Assembly (NCBI GenBank): GCA_039881045.1
Contig: JAYWVB010000001.1
Coordinates: forward strand, 124,001 to 188,000
DNA length: 64,000 bases
Source: Chaetomium olivaceum
Lineage: Eukaryota > Ascomycota > Sordariomycetes > Sordariales > Chaetomiaceae
Direction: 5' to 3'
The notes beneath the pieces are model-generated. The model was given only the letters and a program-made list of their open reading frames with translations, was not told where the DNA came from and did not search any database. The position numbers were made by a program, and so were the translations under genes. How positions within the stretch are numbered: position 1 is the first letter of the stretch; every line of letters starts with the position of its first letter. Below are positions 34,901 to 45,515 of the stretch, in pieces.

Positions 34901-36680
34901 GCGACATTTGCTTCCCAGGGTCTTTGGCTCCGCGTGACAGGAGCAACTCCACAAGCCGCTGCGTAATTTGGTTGTGGTCGTTGTGCGGGTGTTTAACGGC
35001 AAAGCAAAAGGGTGCGGTTTCTGTTGTGAGACTGCCTCGAACCAGTTATTCAGAATCGACAATCAGTCGGTTCGATTGCGCTGGGGTCAGCCAAAGACCA
35101 TTTCATGCTGCGGTCTCGATGTCGAGCATGGTGTGGCTTGGCGCAGCTGGGGTATAACTTGTGTCTGTTCGTGGCCGGCCACATTCATCTGACCCAAACG
35201 TGTTCCGTGCATACCGAAACGGTACACAACAGGCTGCCGGCTTCATCACAAACCAGCCGCCATCATGTCAGCTAGGTAGTTATCGGCCTGCCAGCCTACT
35301 TTCCCCCGCGGAGGAATCATTCATTGGCTGCGCCTTGTTGTCGTGGTCGAAGCATGCGATCTCCTCTGGCAGGCGGGCGTCGTGTTTCGTTTGCATTGGG
35401 AGGGAACAGGCTCGAACACATTTTACTAACGATGTCATGAGCGACAAATGCTTCCGAACGGGTTCCCTGGCCGAGCGACTCGGCCAGGAAGCAAGAACTG
35501 CTGGGATGAGGCTTCATTCACTGATACCGTGCGATGTGTAGGTTTACACACTGTAGCCCGAAATGCATGTCACGCAGGTGTGGCGGCGGTGGGTGAGTTC
35601 CCTCAACCATCACCATCTGCGTAAGCCTGATGAGTGCGGCTTTCGTCTCATGACGAGCAAAACGGGCGGCAGGCGGGGCCACTCGAGTGGGGAGCACTCA
35701 AATGACATCGGCGACCCGCGACATTTTCGTGTCGCCGAAAGAATCATTCCCAATACGAAGTAACTTCTAGGTTGAATAGAATCACTTGGAATTCGATCTG
35801 AACTACCGAGAAGTGATGACATTGTTTTATCGATACCGACGACGACGATCGTCGTCATCAACGTTCGATATTCGTTGTTCATTGCGTGTCGTGTCTGTGC
35901 CTGGCGCTGACCTTATCCCCGTCGGGGCTCACAGATCCCTTTAACGGTGGAGACCTGCAGGGCTCCGGACGGCTCGCATATTCCTAAGGTAATGGCAACA
36001 ACAACACCGTTCCCTCTTCGACTCGTTTGGTTTTGCTGAATCGCGGTTCGAAAGCAGCGAGAAATTTCATTCTCACCTTGTCGCGTTCGAAGATTTGGCG
36101 CATTTTAAAACTGTCGCCACCTCCACGAGTCTCTGCCCCTTGCCGACGATCAATCGCATCCCGTCCGTTTGGTTTCAGATCGGTGAATCCGCTACCTGAG
36201 TTACCTCTCATCCCAACTCACGGCGGGAGCTATTCTGATGTTGTTTCGAGGGAGAAATGAATGGATTCGATTTGACTCAGATAGGTAGTCAAGCCTTTCG
36301 ACCCTTGGTTCAGGTTCAAGTCTGTTCCGTCTTCAAGAGCGGGCGGGGCGGGGCATGGAAGGTCGTCGTTTCTGGCGGCTGTGACAATGGAAAGTAACAA
36401 AGCTGGCCGGCCTCAAGTGCTGGGTACAAGAAAAGCGGGGCATTCGATGCCAAATCGCTCGGAAATGAGAGGCTGTTCAATGTCCAGGGACCTTGAGCCA
36501 AGAGCAAGGGCTGGAACGACCCGCTCGCCCCATAATAAAAGTGGACTCAACCCCTGCGCTTTTCCCAAACGGCTGGGAACTCAGCTCGCAGGAGTCCATC
36601 CAGGCCAACATGGGACGTGACTTCCCAACTCGGAATGGAATCGCAGCAGGCAACCACACCCAACAGCCTCAAGGTTGCTT
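31981..36680. other. Gene-poor gap, 4.7 kb: Snt2 leader side, inverted repeats, pyrimidine tract
   Basis: No frame here reads like a conserved protein; the longest (291 codons, minus strand, 32909-32034) has leader-like composition. Visible items: three copies of CCAGTCGAG or close at 33113-33137; a perfect 10-bp hairpin at 33211-33234 (ACGAAAAGCT, loop GTCG); a T/C-rich run at about 33655-33700; a 10-bp hairpin at 35466-35488 (CCTGGCCGAG, loop CGA); an 8-bp hairpin at 35708-35738; and a 16-bp palindrome centred on GATC at 35841-35856. Part will be the long snt2 promoter and 5' leader. An unannotated non-coding RNA is possible but not shown. Confidence 0.5.
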
Positions 36681-36875
36681 CAACAACATCAACAACATCA
36701 ACAACATCAACAACATCAACAACATCAACAACATCAACAACATCAACAACATCAACAACATCAACAACATCAACAACATCAACAACATCAACAACATCAA
36801 CAACATCAACAACATCAACAACATCAACAACATCAACACACATCAACAACATCAACAACACCAACAACAACCAAC
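36681..36875 (+). repeat. Tandem AACAACATC microsatellite
   Basis: About 17 nearly perfect copies of the 9-mer, degenerating after 36838 into AACACC/AACAAC variants. It lies about 160 bp upstream of the helicase start and is not in its reading frame, so it is most likely promoter/leader sequence. The open Asn-Asn-Ile frame through it is a by-product of the 9-bp unit. Confidence 0.95.
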
Positions 36876-37030
36876 AAAGAACAAAAATGTCGCCAATTTT
36901 TCGGTGACAGCGAAATCGAGAAATATCGCCGCCTACTACCTGTCCAGATGCGATACGAGGCCAATTTTTTATATGAACCCTACGTCTCAACTTTTTTGCA
37001 ATTTTGGAACGGAACGAGCCGACCTACGTC

Positions 37031-40000
37031 ATGGGCGACCAGTCCAAGCCCGAGCCCAGCGTTTGGCGGACGACTGCGCCGCTGCAGTCCATGAGGCAGC
37101 AGCATCAGGACAACCGGCCGATCCATTCTACAAGTAGTGCCGCTGAGCTTCTTGCTAGGCGGAAGCGGGCCTATGATGCATACTCGTCTCACAATCTCAA
37201 TCTAACCGATGCGGTACCACAGGGACGACCAGTCCCGCCGCCGCCCCCTCCTCGCCCTACTATTGTGAATATCAAGACCGGGGATGAACCACCACGGCTA
37301 GTTGCAGGTCGTATTGAATATGCAGACGGCTCTGTCGTCAGAGAACATCCATCTGAGTACTCGCAAAGACAGGTCTTTGCCGCCACACCCACATCAACCG
37401 TTGACCCTTTGCTTTCCCTCTCGCATCCAGCCTACGGGCTCCCCACACAGCTCGTAGCAAACTTTGCTGCTCTAGGCATCAAGACCATCTATCCGTGGCA
37501 GAAGCAATGTCTTCGCGGCCCTGGCCTTCTGAGCGGGGACCGGAACCTGGTCTACAGCGCCCCCACAGGCGGCGGAAAGTCGCTGGTTGCTGATGTCCTC
37601 ATGCTGAAGCGGGTCCTTGAAGACCGCGACGCCAAAGCGATCTTGGTGCTGCCGTATGTTGCGCTTGTCCAGGAGAAAGTGCGGTGGCTCCGGAACATCG
37701 TCAGCGGCATCTCGCGTACGGGGCTCGAACAGAACGGGCAAGATGACAGGCCGGGGGTTTGGGCCCCGAGGGCGGATAAAGATACCATCCGAGTGGTTGG
37801 TTTCTTTGGCGGTAGCAAGATCAGAGCCACGTGGGCCGATTTTGATATTGCAGTTTGTACTATGGAGAAGGTAAGTTAACAGTCGAGGACTTGTAGTAGC
37901 GAAGTCTGTCTGACTGAGCTTCCATTAGGCAAACTCTCTCGTGAACGCAGCCATTGAGGATTGCTCTATCTCCGCGCTGCGGGCGGTTGTCTTGGATGAG
38001 TGTCATATGATCGACGACGGCTATCGGGGGTATTTACTGGAATTGATGGGTACCAAACTGCTGTGTCTTGGCCAACCAGTTCAGGTTATCGGCATGAGCG
38101 CGACTCTAACGGTGGGCCGAGTTGCCCGCCCCTATCTTCCGAATCCCACACCCGCTAATGAGCATATAGAATATCGAACTCCTCAAAAACTGGTTACAGG
38201 GCCATTCATATGAGACTCACTACCGCCCAGTTCCCATCGAAGAGCACTTGGTGTACGACGGAAAGGTGTATGCCACAGCAACCACCGCTAGTCTTCTGAA
38301 AACCGTAACCCAGCTAGAGTCCAAGAGCCAGTTCAGCGAGCCCAGGTTGCAGCCACTGAGAATTATCCAGGCGTCTGACACCAAAGAGCTCAAGGACCCT
38401 GTTCGGAATGCCGTCGTTGCTCTTGCCAATGAAACAGCCAGGGCTGGCTATGGGGTGCTGGTATTCTCCAGCAGTCGTTCCGGTTGCGAGTTGGATGCCG
38501 TTCTGATAAGCCGAGTCTTACCAACTCTTGAAGAAGCCGATCCCACCATTCAAGAGAAGAGGTTGGACCTACTGAGCGATTTGCGCAGTCTGACCACCGG
38601 ACTCGACCCGAATCTGAAGCAGACCATCCCTTCTGGCGTAGCCTTTCACCGTAAGCATCCCATCACCGGGACACAGCCGTATACTGACCAATTGCAGATG
38701 TAGGTCTCTCTGTTACCACTGCCGATGGCTGAGGTTGACATTTCTAGGCTGGCCTCACAACCGAAGAACGAGAGCTGGTAGCAAAGGCCTACGACGATGG
38801 GGTGCTCAAGGTTTGCGTGGCAACATGTTCCCTCGCCGCCGGAATCAACTGTGAGGCTCTTTTCCACTCCGATTAACGATATGCTCGTCTGACAACCACA
38901 GTACCTGCAAGACGAGTAATCCTTCACGGCGCCCGTATGGGCCGTGATCTCGTCGGCCCTGCTATGCTGTAAGCACAACGACCTAATGACGCCTGGATCA
39001 CGACACGTATGATACTTGATACTGACCCTTGTATACAGTCGGCAGATGCGTGGACGGGCTGGCAGGAAGGGCAAAGACGAGGTGGGCGAAACGTACCTGT
39101 GCTGCCGCCAAACAGATCTGGAGGCCGTCGTCGACCTCATGCATTCAGAGCTTCCCGAAATATCAAGCTGTCTTATTTCGGACAAACGCCGTATTCAAAG
39201 GTGATCCACTCCTTAACCCCTGGGTACAAGTCGTATGCTAACTATCGCACCAGGGCCTTGCTAGAAGTCATCGCAATCAGGCTAGCAATAAGCCGAGAAT
39301 CCCTCGACGACTACGTGAGCAAAACCATGCTCGCTTACTCGGCGGAGCCACAATCTATCCAGGAGAATGTCGAGGCCAGCATCGCCGACCTCCAAACCAT
39401 GGCGTTTATTGAAGTTGGTGACGACGGCGATTTCCAGGCCACGCTGTTGGGCAAGGCTATTGTTGCGTCGTCGCTTGATCCAGAAGACGGCATCTTCATC
39501 CACAACGAGCTAAAGAAGGCGCTACAAGCGTTTGTGCTGGATGGCGATATGCACGTCCTCTACAATTTCACCCCGGTCCAGGACCTGGACGGTGTGCCGG
39601 TCAACTGGAAGGTGTTTTGGAACGAGATGCAACAACTCGACGCTAGCGGCCTCAGGGTCATGCATTTCTTGGGCCTCAAGCCTTTTGTAGTGGACAATAT
39701 GTGGGCGTTCTACACGATACACATTGCAGATAGGATCGGCTAACGTGAGGCAGGCTCCGTGGCGGTACGTTGAAGGAGTCAACGCCCAAAGAAAAGGAGA
39801 ATGCACGACGCTACCACCGGTTTTACCTCGCACTGCAGCTGCGGGATCTCTGCAACGAGAAGCCCATACACCGGGTCGCGGAAAAGTACGACATGCCGCG
39901 CGGGTCTGTCCAGAATCTGGCCCAAACCTGCCAGGGGTTCGCTGCCGGGATGATTAAGTTCTGCGAGACGATGGGTTGGGGGTAGGTTCTGCGACTGGGA

Positions 40001-40509
40001 GAGTGCTTGCTCTCGCCATCTGCTAATTCTTCACCAGGGCCATGGCGGCTGCACTCGATCACTTCTCGGACCGACTGAAGGCCGGGGCCAGATCCGACCT
40101 CCTGGAGCTCGCCAAAATCACCTTTGTGAAGAGCAGGACGGCGTAAGTCTGACGAGCAAGACGCTCGCTCCGCTTGGGGTCGGAGAGAGGGGTTGGGCTA
40201 ACTTTTTGATTAGGCGGATCTTTTGGGACAACGGCCTGAAGACGGTCGCGGCGGTCGCTAATGCGGATCCGAAGGAGCTGCTGCCGGTCCTGATGCAAGC
40301 GCAGCCCAACAAGGTGAAGTTGGGGGCCAAGGACGAGCAAAAGTTCAAGGACAAGCTGCTTGCGAAAGCAAAGATCATCTCCGACTCGGCAAACAGACTA
40401 TGGCGTAAGCCTACCCCCTGGTTGGAGTTTGTCCGCTCGTGAGGACTGATGAGGACTGACCGAGCCTTTTATAGAGATCGAGATGCAATTGGAGATGGAG
40501 GAAGAATAA
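37031..40509 (+). CDS. HELQ/Mus301-type superfamily 2 DNA helicase
   Basis: 3'-5' DNA helicase of the HELQ/POLQ-helicase group, involved in crosslink repair and replication-fork processing; no polymerase domain follows. Exons: 37031-37870, 37929-38111, 38170-38650, 38698-38699, 38748-38850, 38902-38968, 39039-39200, 39254-39700, 39754-39981, 40038-40142, 40214-40404, 40475-40509; 947 residues. Motifs: YPWQKQC (Q-like), APTGGGKS (I, about residue 177), LPYVALVQEK (Ia), VVLDECHMI (II), MSATL (III), VFSSSRSGCE, VAFHHAGLTTEERE (IV), VCVATCSLAAGIN and LPARRVILHG (V), QMRGRAGRKGKDEVGE (VI), then the winged-helix/ratchet part (YDMPRGSVQNLAQTCQGFA). The H-H-A-G motif is in frame only with a 2-nt exon (AT, 38698-38699). 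Intron 2 has a weak GTGGGC donor. The upstream TTG frame was rejected for ATG 37031. Confidence 0.93.
38698..38699 (+). other. Predicted 2-nt microexon (AT) of the helicase gene
   Basis: Flanked by TTGCAG and GTAGGT. The upstream intron (38651-38697, 47 nt) has GTAAGC, CTGAC and CAG. The downstream intron (38700-38747, 48 nt) has GTAGGT, a GTTGAC branch candidate and CTAG. CAC-C + AT + GCT-GGC restores His-His-Ala-Gly and makes the whole coding length divisible by three. Confidence 0.65.
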
Positions 40510-41336
40510 CGAGGTGCTGGCTTCTTCTAACCCTCATCCCGTCGGGCCCCATCGGGAGTGTTGTATCCATCGGGAGAGGAGGAGGTCCTACTTCTCGGCG
40601 TCATCAGTTTGTTGGGGACACACGGGCGTTACATCCTGGATAAGAGATGACATCTGGGCTTTGGGTGCACTGTTGCTTGTATACGTGTGTAGATTGCATT
40701 GCCTGGCAAACTCGTAATGATGCCTGGCGCGATAGATCCAAGGAAGTGACTAACACCAAGACCAAACTCTACTGGGAGGTTTTGGAAAGAAACTGGAGAA
40801 ACTGGTGAGAATGGATGTGAAGTCGCACCGAGGAGGTTGACAGAAGGGCCCGGTCAGGTCTTGGCCTGTTACAGGAGGGTCAGCCAGGGTGGGGGTGGGC
40901 GTCCTGTGGGAGGTTCAAGTTAGAGGGAGGGCGCATGCACGTCGTCCAAAGATACGCGCCATGCAGGTGCAGCCAGCAGCTTTTGGACATAGCGCAACGC
41001 ATGGCCCAGCTGCTCCCTTCAGCCTGTCGGCTTTCACGTTCCCCTGGTCCATCTCCCCATCCATGGCGGGATCCATCCATGGGGTTCCATCAGTCCATCG
41101 GTCCATCACTCCATCACTCCATCAGTCGGTTCATCAAGCATGTGAGTGAGCATGCATTGTCATCCTCCCGCACTCGGCTCTGGCGCTATCCTCGTTTCGC
41201 TTCCAAATTTACTGCATGGATTAGTTATGGACTGCATGTTTTTTCTTGTCAAGAGGCTGGCTCCTGCTGGGCAGAAAAACCGATACACCAAAAGTACACA
41301 AAGCTGGCTTGATGCGATATTCCTCGGTCAAATCGG

Positions 41337-41470
41337 ACCCGAACTTAAGAAAACCAAGTGGAATAAAATCTCTGACTTTTTGTCTTTATTTTTGGCAAAT
41401 TGAACCCGAACTTAAAAAAACGAAGTGGAACAAATCTCTGACTTTTTGTCTTCTTTATTTTTGGCGTATC
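41337..41470. repeat. Imperfect tandem duplication, unit about 67 bp
   Basis: Two copies begin with ACCCGAACTTAA at 41337 and 41404 and share AATCTCTGACTTTTTGTCTT and TTATTTTTGGC, with a few substitutions and short indels. They have diverged enough not to be an assembly artefact. No known element recognised. Confidence 0.9.
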
Positions 41471-42480
41471 AGTTTTTTGGCCAGAGGGAGGCTGGCTGCA
41501 GGCAGGACCCCCCCTCCATTTCGGCAGCTCATTCAAGGGATCTACATCAGTACATGTGCAGCACGCTATCATTCGTAAATGTACATCAGATCTGCATCGA
41601 ACATCTCTCGACATTTCTTTTGACTTGACTTTTGGTTCGATACTTCCCGGTCGTTCAATCAACGAAACCAACCTCCCGGTCACCCATCGCGCCACTCCGA
41701 CTATTGTAATCCGTTTCTCATCCGTATCTGTTACTTCTCCGTATTTGTTATTCTCCCGTGACTCAATCCAAATCGGGATTCCCATCGACCATCGAGTCAC
41801 CCGGTGCCGCCTTGTTGCCTACGGAGGTAACCTACCTCCAAGTCTGCCTCATTTATCCCGCTGGTCGATATCGCAGCCGCACCAATTCACCCGCTCTTGT
41901 GGTCTTGTGGTAGGTCAGTGGCCGCCTCGTGCACCAACAAAGGGAAGAAGAGCGACCCGCCGGCCACACACCACCATTCCCAGGTCCCCGTTGATTTTAA
42001 GCCCGCCCAGAGGGCAGAGGGAGGGGAGGTCTTACAATCGCGCACCGCACCATATCATTCGGCGGAGGACCAGTGTGGCTTACCGGACAGCAACCCTCTT
42101 CTCCCCGTGCACTGCGTGCAGCTCTTCGCTTTTTCTATTTGGCTCTACACGCATGGGATCGAATTCTTGGTATTTGCCTCCGTTCTTTTTATCTGGACCA
42201 ATCCCATCAGGCCAAAATCGTGTCAGCTTTGCCGCCTTGTGGCAGTCAGGTTCTGGGCCACCACACCATCGGACTTTTGGAGTTGTCTTTTTTTGTTTCT
42301 CATCTTGGGTGGTTGAGGCCCGCTACTCAACACCGAACTTCCACTACCTTACCTAACTACTGCACCTACCTTACTTTTCCTACCCTGCAACTCGGTTGCA
42401 CTTCCCAACATCCCACATTTTACAACGATCGACCCGGTAACCAACCAAACCCCCATACACATTCGAGTTGCACGCCGTCT

Positions 42481-42517
42481 CGCATCGCATCACATCGCAT
42501 CGCATCGCATCGCATCA
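42481..42517 (+). repeat. CATCG pentanucleotide repeat
   Basis: Runs of CATCG (with two CATCA variants) end 28 bp before the BTB gene's ATG, so they lie in its 5' leader. Confidence 0.85.
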
Positions 42518-42544
42518 CAGCAGCGCAGCGCATCGCCAAGGATC

Positions 42545-44490
42545 ATGTCTGCGGTGCCCAGCGCCAGCGCCAGCTCGGACGCTGCCGCCGCCGACCGCAA
42601 TGAAACCGCCAGCAGCCAGGGTCAGGGCCAGGGCCAAGGCCAGAGTCAGAGCCAGGATGGTGGGAGAGGCGAGGGGAGCTCCGGTGCCGGCAACGAGCAA
42701 CGAAGAGCAAGCACATCCCGCACACTCGCCGATGTGATGAGGGAGCCGTCCACAACAACCCCCGGGGTCATGGTGTTGGACTCGCTGCCAGAGACCACCG
42801 GGCGCAAAGATGTCCTGGATCCTAAGGAGGATCTTTGGTTGTCCACCGTCGACGGGTGAGTTGTACCCGCCCCTCCGCTTCGGCCCCACAGTCGGGGTTA
42901 TCTCCCGGAGCATTGCCCGGAGTATTCCCCGGCGTGGCGTTCCGAACAAACACGGATCGCCCGTCGCGCCATCTCTGTCATTTGTTTTGCTCTCTTTGCA
43001 CCTAGCATATTCAAAACCATCATGGCTGCTGACATGCAAGTGTAGTCGATACAGTTCGCCCATCATCCCGCTCCGTGTGGGCGAGGCGCCTTACCACGAG
43101 ACCTTCTATGTACGTGCACTCCCCCGGTTCTACATATCGTGTAGGTTATTATGCCTTGTGTGTGTGTGCTTACTGCGGCGTAGGTGCACAAGCACGTCCT
43201 CCTCAAGTCCGAGTATTTCGAGAAGGCCCTTTGCGGTGAGTTCAAGGAGTCGGGTATGCAGTCCATCGACCTCCCAGAGGAGAACCCTGCCATCTTCCAC
43301 TTCCTCGTTGCCTATCTCTACGAGGGTAAATATGAGCCTATCCGGCCCGCCGCCTCAGTGTTGGGTAAGCCATGTCTTAGCTTGTCCCCATCCTAGCCAC
43401 CGAACACCTCGCTTACTTACTGTCAACAGTCCCAGACCAAGACAAGGGCAAAGGCAATGCCGTCGATACGGGTGGCGGCTCCGATTCCGAGTCGGCCTCG
43501 TCTATCGAGTCCGACGTCAGCGCCCGCTCCCGCCGCCGACGCGACCGCCACCGCCGCCGCGAGGACCGCAACTGGGAGCGCATGCGCCAAAAGCACCCCG
43601 GCATGCACCGCCCGAACTGCAACTGCCCGCAGTGCACCGCGGCCTCAGGCCCGCCTTGCTGGTCCTGCCGCGCCCCGCGCAACCCCCCGCCCTACTACCA
43701 CCCACCCCACACCGTCTACGTCCACGACGGCCGGCCCGAACGCCAACCGCGCCGGCCACCACGCCGTCGCCACCACGCCCCGGGCATCCCGCCACCCCCA
43801 CCACCCCTCACACCCCCTTTACCGGCTGCCCCTGGCGGCGGCGGCGGCGACCCAGCAGGAACGGGCACAAACACAGGCGGCGGCGGCGGCGCCTCGGCAT
43901 GGCCCGACCCCAACGGCGGGCGCATATCCGGCGAGGACCTGCGCACCTGGCTGCTCGCCTACGAGCTGCACATGGACGTGTACATCGTCGCCAACAAGTT
44001 CCTGCTCGAAGGGTTCAAGAAGGAGGTCGCGCGCGCCGCCGTCGACATGCTCGAGACCGCCGGCTCCGACGCCGCCGTCGCCGAGGTGCTCTTCCTCTGC
44101 CGCAAGCTGTACGACGGGCTCCCCGAGTCGGACCCGCTGCTCAAGATGGTCTTTGCGCGTGTGGGCTTTCTCCAGCCCTGGCGCCGCGCCGAGCGCGAGG
44201 CGGCGGACTTCTTGGCCGCCAACCCGGAGATTGCCCCGCTGCTTCTGCGCGAGATGGCCGCCCGCCGCGAGGACGATGTCAATGGCCGCGCGCTGCCCAG
44301 TATGGTGCGGCCGTGGTATGCGTTTGGGGGTGGCGGCGGGCCCGGCGGTGGTGGTGGTGGTGGCTTGGGCGGGGGGAATGGTGGGTTTGGTGGCCCTGGC
44401 GGGCCGATCGAGGTCTTCCCGCCGAATGGGTATCGCGGGTGGCCGGCTGCGCCGGGGCCCGGGCCGGGTCATCATCCGAGGAGATATTAG
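42545..44490 (+). CDS. BTB/POZ-domain protein with Gly-rich tail
   Basis: Exons 42545-42855, 43046-43109, 43184-43364 and 43430-44490 encode 538 residues. The N-terminus (about 100 residues) is Ser/Gln/Gly-rich. The BTB fold starts at SSPIIPLRVGEAPYHETFY-VHKHVLLKSEYFEKAL (about 107) and continues through NPAIFHFLVAYLYEGKYEP. A basic/Pro-rich linker with a Cys cluster (CNCPQCTAASGPPCWSC) follows, then a helical BACK-like part (TWLLAYELHMDVYIVANKFLLEGFKKEVARAAVDML) and a Gly-rich end. BTB proteins of this fungal class are mostly uncharacterised; some act as Cul3 adaptors, but no partner can be read from sequence. The Cys cluster could bind a metal (inference). All four exons are in frame. Confidence 0.88.
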
Positions 44491-45023
44491 GATGGGAATG
44501 GAATGGAGGTGGGTTTTGGAGGAGGGTTTGGGAAGGAAGGGCGGGAGTTGGGGGGGTTGGCTTGACTTCCCGTGCCGGAACTAGGGTTAGGGCGAGGGCG
44601 AGGGCGAGGGCGAGGGCATTATGATAGGAGAGAGCGAGCAGTATTGTTTCTTGGTTAGGGGATGGATATAGGGAATGAACTTGGAGTTGGGGGTGGGTAG
44701 GGGGTGGCGCTAGGTTGGTTTGGTTCTTGGTGAGTGAGATGCGACTGGAATGGGAGTATATTTACTAGCTGGTTGCTACGGGGAAGCGAGGAATTCGAGA
44801 TGATACCAATGTTGCCTTGGCTGCGAAGCTGCTTTGTGGTTTCCCGCAACATGTTTCCAGATTCCGTTCTCTTTCGTTGAACTCACATAAATTGCGAAAC
44901 AGAAAGTATAGGTCGAGGACGAATTAAGAAGATCGTATTTTCGAAAATCTCTTAGAGAACTACGTAGTTCAATAAACAATAGGAAAAAGAAAGGGGGCGA
45001 CAAAAAGAAAAGGCACGGTAGTT
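44491..45023. other. 3' side of the BTB gene with telomere-like hexamers
   Basis: Contains the 3' UTR of the BTB gene. At 44582-44617 six GGG-centred hexamers run TAGGGT, TAGGGC and then four GAGGGC, a degenerate telomere-like microsatellite. The rest is AT-rich and leads into the SINE-like element at 45024. Confidence 0.6.
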
Positions 45024-45292
45024 AAAAACAGCAAAAGCTCACCGGCCAGACCCCCTCCCCAGTCGTCACTGGGGGAGGGGGGGTGGCCAGCTACGAAACC
45101 CCCGGGCAGGTTTACTCCGAAAATCCCGGGACAGTGTCGAGACTCGAACCCACAACCTCCCCGTCGGGAGGGGGGTGAGCTGCCCCGGGGAGGGCCACCG
45201 CCAGTTACCATTTGGCTAACTGTCGGGTCGGATGGGCGGTGGCCCTCGTTGGAGATTGGGCATGCGGGATCTAATACATATAGTGCGGGCAG
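45024..45292 (-). mobile_element. tRNA-related SINE-like element, copy 1
   Basis: On the minus strand: a TATA-like region (near 45275-45285), an A box (TAGCCAAATGG, + 45208-45218), a B box (GGGTTCGAGTC, + 45141-45151), then GGAGTAAACC, a hairpin (AAACC/GGTTT, + 45096-45113), a long C/G-rich hairpin (+ 45042-45090) and the tail GCCGGTGAGCTTTTGCT ending in a short T run. It is not an intact tRNA: the acceptor and T stems pair imperfectly, and about 50 nt lie between the D arm and the B box. The same layout and tail recur at 62.2 kb. Borders are approximate; no clear target-site duplication found. Confidence 0.6.
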
Positions 45293-45515
45293 GAAGGTAC
45301 GTGAGGGGCGCCATGAACTGAAACTTAACACTGTGGTGCTCGGTGGCCCATCGGATAGATGCTGGCCTGAGGCTACGAGACCAAGGTACTATTCCGATTG
45401 CTGGGTGGCTCATCAATAATCAACTACCTAGGAGGTGGATGATAGCCTAGGGCAAGGACTATGAGTCTGTTCATTCCAACCACCTTCTACACAACCACTA
45501 CTACCACCACCGACC

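Larger units (their letters stand above)
40510..42544. other. Intergenic, 2 kb: tandem duplication and short repeats, promoter of the BTB gene
   Basis: No supported gene; a 266-codon frame at 41556-42356 has no conserved character. CCATC-type pentamers occur at about 41050-41125, a 67-bp tandem duplication at 41337-41470 and a CATCG pentamer run at 42481-42517 just before the BTB start. The last kilobase should be the BTB promoter and leader. Confidence 0.5.

Noticed and set aside
35625..35670. A hammerhead ribozyme (CTGATGAG present).
   Set aside because: The required GAAA core after stem II is missing and stem II does not form.
36493..37137. A protein with a long Asn-Asn-Ile repeat.
   Set aside because: The frame exists only because the 9-bp microsatellite lacks stops. 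It is out of frame with the helicase and has no conserved flanks.
41556..42356. A 266-codon frame before the BTB gene.
   Set aside because: No conserved motif and composition like untranslated GC-moderate DNA; overlapped by other equally long frames on the same strand.
43457..44584. Alternative long frames (up to about 600 codons) over the BTB gene.
   Set aside because: These are GC-rich shadows (Arg/Pro/Ala runs); the four-exon BTB model has proper splice sites and domain content.
45100..45235. A functional tRNA gene on the minus strand (A and B boxes present).
   Set aside because: The acceptor and T stems do not pair well, and the spacing between boxes is too long and filled with G/C hairpins. 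The related copy at 62.3 kb shows the same non-tRNA layout.
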